Source of the DNA: Lota lota
Taxonomy: Eukaryota > Chordata > Actinopteri > Gadiformes > Lotidae
Length of the DNA stretch: 64,000 nucleotides
Assembly (NCBI GenBank): GCA_026745465.1
Contig: JACYXH010000246.1
Coordinates: 286,501 to 350,500 of the forward strand
Direction: 5' to 3'
The notes beneath the pieces are model-generated. The model did no database searches and was not told the origin of the DNA. It was given only the letters and a program-made list of their open reading frames with translations. Position numbers and translations under genes: made by a program. Positions 59,001 through 64,000 of the stretch are shown piece after piece; within the stretch, counting starts at the first letter, position 1, and each line of letters begins with the position of its first letter.

Positions 59001-61791
59001 AGGCTTTACGCTATAACAATGCTATGTGGACGAGCACACAGGGATTCCAACCCAGCGCTACACTCACAAGGCCCTATGCACACACAGGCTATTGCACACA
59101 CTCTCAGTATGATATGGAACACTCCTTCACACACACACAAAAACGCATGCATTAGTCGCTCTTACGGACACAACTTCTGGAGGGAGTTTAGTAACGGCAT
59201 CACTGCAACATTGCAAAGCAACACTCTTGCAACATTCATCACAGAGCACACAGCACACCCACGCGACAGGCAGGGACTTACAAGCGTCGTAAAGTGGCGG
59301 TCCACACTGAGAAGGTCATTTAAAAAAAGTGAGGAGAAAAAGATATAAAACGTTTTTAACATTGCACATTTAAGCATGCCATCATGTATGTTGTTGTTGA
59401 TTTTCTGTGTGTTCCTCTCTTCCCCAGATAGTGTTGTTTCCTTGTTCCCTTCGATAAAAGCCCTTTTGATTTATGCGTGTGAATCGCGGCACCTACACAC
59501 TGCTTGTGTAACACAACCCCAGTCTTCCTGTTCGCTGGGTCATTGTGGCGGGGGTAACCTGAGCTCATCCTCTTCCACACAATAGCTCGCGCCTCAGCCC
59601 AGGGTCGTGGAGGCGACTCACCTGTGGACATAGAGGCTGTAATCTTGGACACGGTTCATACACCCAGCTGCGTCCTTTACTGAAAAAGTAGAGGAGAACA
59701 CTCACGTTTCTCCCAAACTAAATGTACCTCATTGTACCTCATGACACCTCATGGAATGTAAAAGGGAGTAGAATGCAGTTACATTTTGTATTTGTTTTTT
59801 CTCTTGTTCACTTTATGCAGAAATAAAATGTTAATAGTTGAAAAACCTCAGACAAAAATGTCTCTGTGAGTCTGCGGCTTGCACGTAACAGGGTTTAGAA
59901 AAAAAAAACTGTAGTTTCTTCAGTCCTTTGTGAGAGTCCATACTAACACCACACTGCCAACAAGAGCACCCCCACCCCCCTACCTAGAATCCCCTCTTCT
60001 CCTCGGCTCTCTCCACATCTAGGCTCTCCCCTTTCTCAGCAAAGAGCTAGATTGGGGGTTGGGTAGTGTTTTGTGGCCCAAATAAAGGAGCCAAAGTAGT
60101 CAGAACCCCTTTGTGTGAGGGTGGGGTGGGGGGTTGAGGGAGGTGGGGTGTAGGGGGGCAGTGACCCAAACAGCCAGTCTTTTAGGTCTGAGTTTACATG
60201 GACCAACAGTCCTGTGCGGTAGCCTGGCAACAGTAACCCATGGTGGGGTAGCAATAGACAGCGAGCGAGAGGGAGGGGATTCAGGGTGTGGGGAGGTTTC
60301 ATGAGGACAGTGTGAGAACTTTAAAGGGACCTACACAGGTACAATTTAGTGCACACGTGATACCAATTCACACTGATAACTAGTCACTTCTTGAAAAAAA
60401 ATGGGCTGTGTGTTTTAAGAATTTCACAGTTTAAAGTCCAAAGTTTACTTTTAACAATGGTGCTTTGACAGACAATGGGGGTATTGAAATCTCCAGAAGG
60501 CGGTTTTCACTGCACCCCCATTGCATGAATATTAACTATGTGAACATCAGCACAATTAACTTTTTCCCAAAGAAACACAACTATCAATGTTAAAAAAAAG
60601 GAGATTGTGCCATCTAGTTATTTAGGGAGACAGAAAGTTTGCAACTAAATATAACTGGTAGGCCTATTTCTCTGCATGGCGAAGTGACTATGCAGAAATT
60701 GTCAAATAGAAGTCACACCTCCAGCAGAAAAAATATATATAACTGCAACATTCACAATTAAACAAAGTAGCAGTGTATGTTCATTTTTGTGGAATCCACG
60801 TTCCTTAAGAAATGCACTTGAAATCTTAGTAACAAAAGTATCCTCCTTGACATTTTTGGAATAGTTAGACATTTGCCCATAACCACACTGCATGGATCCC
60901 AGGGTTGAGGGCTTTCAAAGCATTCCTCATCAGACTCAAACCACCAAAACCCAACCCTTCCACCTAAACTGAACCAGACTTCTGGAAAAACGTTGAAATA
61001 AATACGTAAGAACGTTTTTCGCCCAAATAAAAGACCAACACCAAAACCATTCCAAGTTCTTTGGGCCAACCTTCTGGTACAAAAGTAACATCCATATTAC
61101 ATTTTCTATTGCCTTTCTAACACTCACACCCTAGCCCGCGTTTTTATTTGTTCATTGTATGTGCTGCCACAACGTGATGTGTAAGAGAACTGGAATAAGG
61201 CATCCATCTGACATTAATAAAATCATACCGTTAGAGTTTATTGCTGATGGTAAAAACTGTGCAACACATTGACCAAGTCCAAACCAAACTCTCAAACACG
61301 TTCATGAAGACTAGGATTTCACTGTGATAAGGCGTGATTGACCGTGATCCATAAAACACTGGAGACCTTTCAAATAATGGGTGTGATTCCCTCTTATCTT
61401 CTAAGACATATTTAAAACATCAAAAAGCAAATAACCATAGCGTGGGAATGCTCTAATGTTGTCATGCCTTTCCTTGTATTAAGAGTGTTGCACACATTTA
61501 GCCAAAATGTTGCTCGGATCTCAGGTTCCCACCACTTATTATTACTGGAAAATGTAACTTTATGGAAAAACAGAGATCTTTTCCTTCAGATGTCAGAGAG
61601 ATGGATTTTTCTAGAGTGGATGAAGAGTCATCATGCCCAAAAATGAGACTCCAGAGACAGTGGCTTATCCCCTTCTGAGCATGTGGTCGAGACATGTGTC
61701 TCCAAATTGACTAATCATACTTGAATCATGGCCAGGCCTTCCTCTGCCAGCTTAACAATAACAAAATGTATGACCGTTACTTTACGTGAAT

Positions 61792-61827
<36 letters not shown>

Positions 61828-63169
61828 CTGTCCTTGTGTACTCAGTCATAAAAGGCTGTAATGACTTTTCTTCTTGTAAATGATTACTGCTCACGTCATG
61901 AGACCAATGTTTGTTATTTGGTATAAAGGAGGAACTGGAGGACGAAAATGAACGGGGATGTCCACTTTGATTTGAAACCTGAAGGACACCATTAAAGAAG
62001 AGAGAGAGCTACTTGAACTACACAGATAGACAGGATGTGTGTGTACTTGGGGGAGGGTCAGAAGGCACCACTTCCTGCGAAGGGGGCCTGGGAACCACAA
62101 GTCCCATACTCTTTTAAAAACATTTGTTGCTCATGTCCCCCCAGAGAAAGTGGGACCACCAGAGATACCAGCTACCTTTGATGATCCAAACATCCGTCAT
62201 CACAACTTTCCCATCCTCTTTATACAAGCCCTCCTTCCCATACATCGCCTACCACCTACAGGGGGTTTACTCCTTCTGAGCCTTGCTGGATCCTGGCATG
62301 ACGGATGGCTCCATCTCCCTGTCAGCCCATCATGACTGATGAGTTGGGCTGCTACGTCGGCTCACAAAATGGCAGAGTAACTAATTGCAAATCAAACACA
62401 CCATTCCAAGCATGCCGCTTTTTCAATGACACTGGGCTGATGGCATTGTTTGAGGGCATTCCTGAGCAGACCGCCACAGGGAATGGATAGAAGCGGTGGA
62501 CAATAACCTGAAAGCAACACACGGACGGCATGAAACCTACAAGGCATTCCTCTCTAATCCACCGTAGAGACACCAAAGAGAAAACATGCCCGGTGGTGCT
62601 CTCTGGGCCAACAAAACAATGTAAACAGTGTTTGTTTTGTTGCTATCCATAAGTAAGCATATACATGAATATGTACGCACTGGCATGGATACCACAACTT
62701 CATTACGAGGAACATTTTCTCAATGCTATTGTTGCTGAGTTGTGAAAAGAAAAAATAAGAGACCAATTCAAGTAAATTCAAACTAACTCAAAGTAAAGTC
62801 TCCCGGCTTTTTTCATATAGTAAATTGAAGCAGGGGAGACTGTCAGAGGAAGGACCTCTAGCGCAACTTGTCGTACAACATCGACACTGGCTTCAGTGTC
62901 TTCTCCCTGTAAAGGTCTTGAGCTGTCCTCCTCGTGGAGTCTAGAAGCTACCCATAGGGTCATTAAAATACAACACTCACGATTTATAGGCTCACTTCCC
63001 TACCAAGGTCAAGGCCAAGGCAGCAATAACATATAGAGAGAGCCCCTGTATCGCCCGTTGAGCAGAAAAAAGATTGTTATTTATTTTGCATGCTGATATG
63101 AGGAGAGGGAGTGTAATCTGGGATGTGCCACTGAGAGGGCCAGAGGCAGACAGAGAGAGAGAGAGCAAG

Positions 63170-63242
<73 letters not shown>

Positions 63243-63550
63243 CACAGAGACAGAGAGAAAGGACTTGCGATACAACAACTTGGCACAAGAGCGGGTCTTT
63301 GTTGCGGCTGCACTGTGAGAGATGGAACATATGCTTGTGGAGCTGCCCGTGAGCTACCGGCTCCGTTGCCCCATGAGCTTGTCTCCCCCAGCATGGGGGC
63401 AGCCGACCGCTCAATGGCAGCACCTGGCCCTACGCTTCCCCCCTTTGTCAACATCTGACTTCGCTGGATTACCATCACAACATCCACCAGCTGTCCTCTC
63501 CACAACCCCCCCCCCCCCCCCACCCCCCCCCCACCCCACCACCACCACCA

Positions 63551-63586
<36 letters not shown>

Positions 63587-64000
63587 CCTAAAAGCCCCCT
63601 TTTTACCCCCAACCCCCCGCCCAATCCTTCCAGCTGGATCCTCTCTGAATGACACCCTCTCAATCTGCCTAATTATCTCCCCTCCGGGCTCGCCACTGTG
63701 GCCCTCTCCAGGGCCGTGCATTCCACTGGTGGTCTGTGGGGGCAGCTCTCCACCAGAATGGACTTCCTGACCATTCACCCAAGAGGGCAGCCGCACCATG
63801 ACAGACAGACTCTCAGCCCTTCAGTGTCAAGTGCAAAAAAAATGTGGTGTGAAGTTTTAACAATCTGACACACACACAGTTTAAGGGTGGAGGAGGGCGG
63901 GGGAAAGCACTCGTAGCCGTATCCATCATGACTTGACTCCATGTGGGGAATATATTTGGTGTAAGGATAATTATTATACAAATGACAATTGGCCAACATT
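56095..64000 (-). other. notch3: Large 5' intron of notch3, no exon recognised
   Basis: The first visible exon starts in phase with two bases missing, so at least one exon lies further upstream. No signal-peptide or EGF1-like exon was found in these 7.9 kb. The stretch holds poly-C (56289-56308, 63506-63538), (GT)n (61795-61825), (GA)n (63175-63235) and (AC)n (63552-63581) tracts. It also has several GC-rich, non-repetitive patches (about 56900-57160, 57400-57960, 58600-59000) that could be regulatory. It is read as intron, but part could lie outside the gene. Confidence 0.6.

Noticed and set aside
59621..59690. Possible notch3 exon 2 on the minus strand, with a GTGAGT donor after ATGTCCACAG
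   Set aside because: The translated segment lacks the cysteine spacing of EGF1 and does not give a convincing upstream acceptor.

Overview
The window is vertebrate nuclear DNA, almost certainly from a ray-finned (teleost) fish. Genes are split into many short exons with GT-AG introns. There are very long (GA)n, (CA)n and poly-C tracts, interspersed repeats of fish type, and a small LTR retrotransposon family. Codon-level resemblance is to vertebrate proteins throughout. The microsatellite density recalls cod-like fishes, but that is only an impression.

Layout. (1) 1-9979, + strand: the 3' part of camsap3 (microtubule minus-end binding protein). The first exons lie left of the window, so 1-3101 is read as intron; the 3'UTR runs to about 11.4-12.05 kb. 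(2) 12662-17469, - strand: a complete NR5A (FTZ-F1/SF-1/LRH-1 type) orphan nuclear receptor, tail-to-tail with camsap3. Linkage suggests the fish lineage nr5a5 (ff1c). (3) 20128-21559, - strand: a secreted SOUL/heme-binding protein whose start codon is split by an intron. (4) 21.6-30.4 kb: a gene-poor, repeat-rich interval with a miniature LTR retrotransposon that still has its target-site duplication, a solo LTR of the same family, a shorter fragment, a decayed LINE piece and several repeat copies. A third LTR copy lies in the next gene. (5) 30476-32828, - strand: an MFAP4-type secreted fibrinogen-domain protein. (6) 36968-56094, - strand: notch3, 31 exons from the end of EGF repeat 1 to the stop codon, with a long AT-rich 3'UTR below it. 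Exons 1-2 are not visible; 56095-64000 is read as the 5' intron.

The exon chains close in frame: nr5a 1602 nt, SOUL gene 651 nt, mfap4 720 nt, visible camsap3 3861 nt, visible notch3 7338 nt plus one leading base. CAMSAP, NR5A and NOTCH genes are also linked in other vertebrate paralogous regions (CAMSAP2-NR5A2; CAMSAP1-NOTCH1-NR5A1; CAMSAP3 and NOTCH3 on human chromosome 19p). The window therefore looks like the CAMSAP3/NOTCH3 copy of a genome-duplication block that kept its NR5A member. The genes do not form one pathway: camsap3 is cytoskeletal, nr5a a transcription factor, notch3 a juxtacrine receptor, and the SOUL and MFAP4 genes encode secreted proteins. No CRISPR array, operon, functional tRNA or rRNA was seen.
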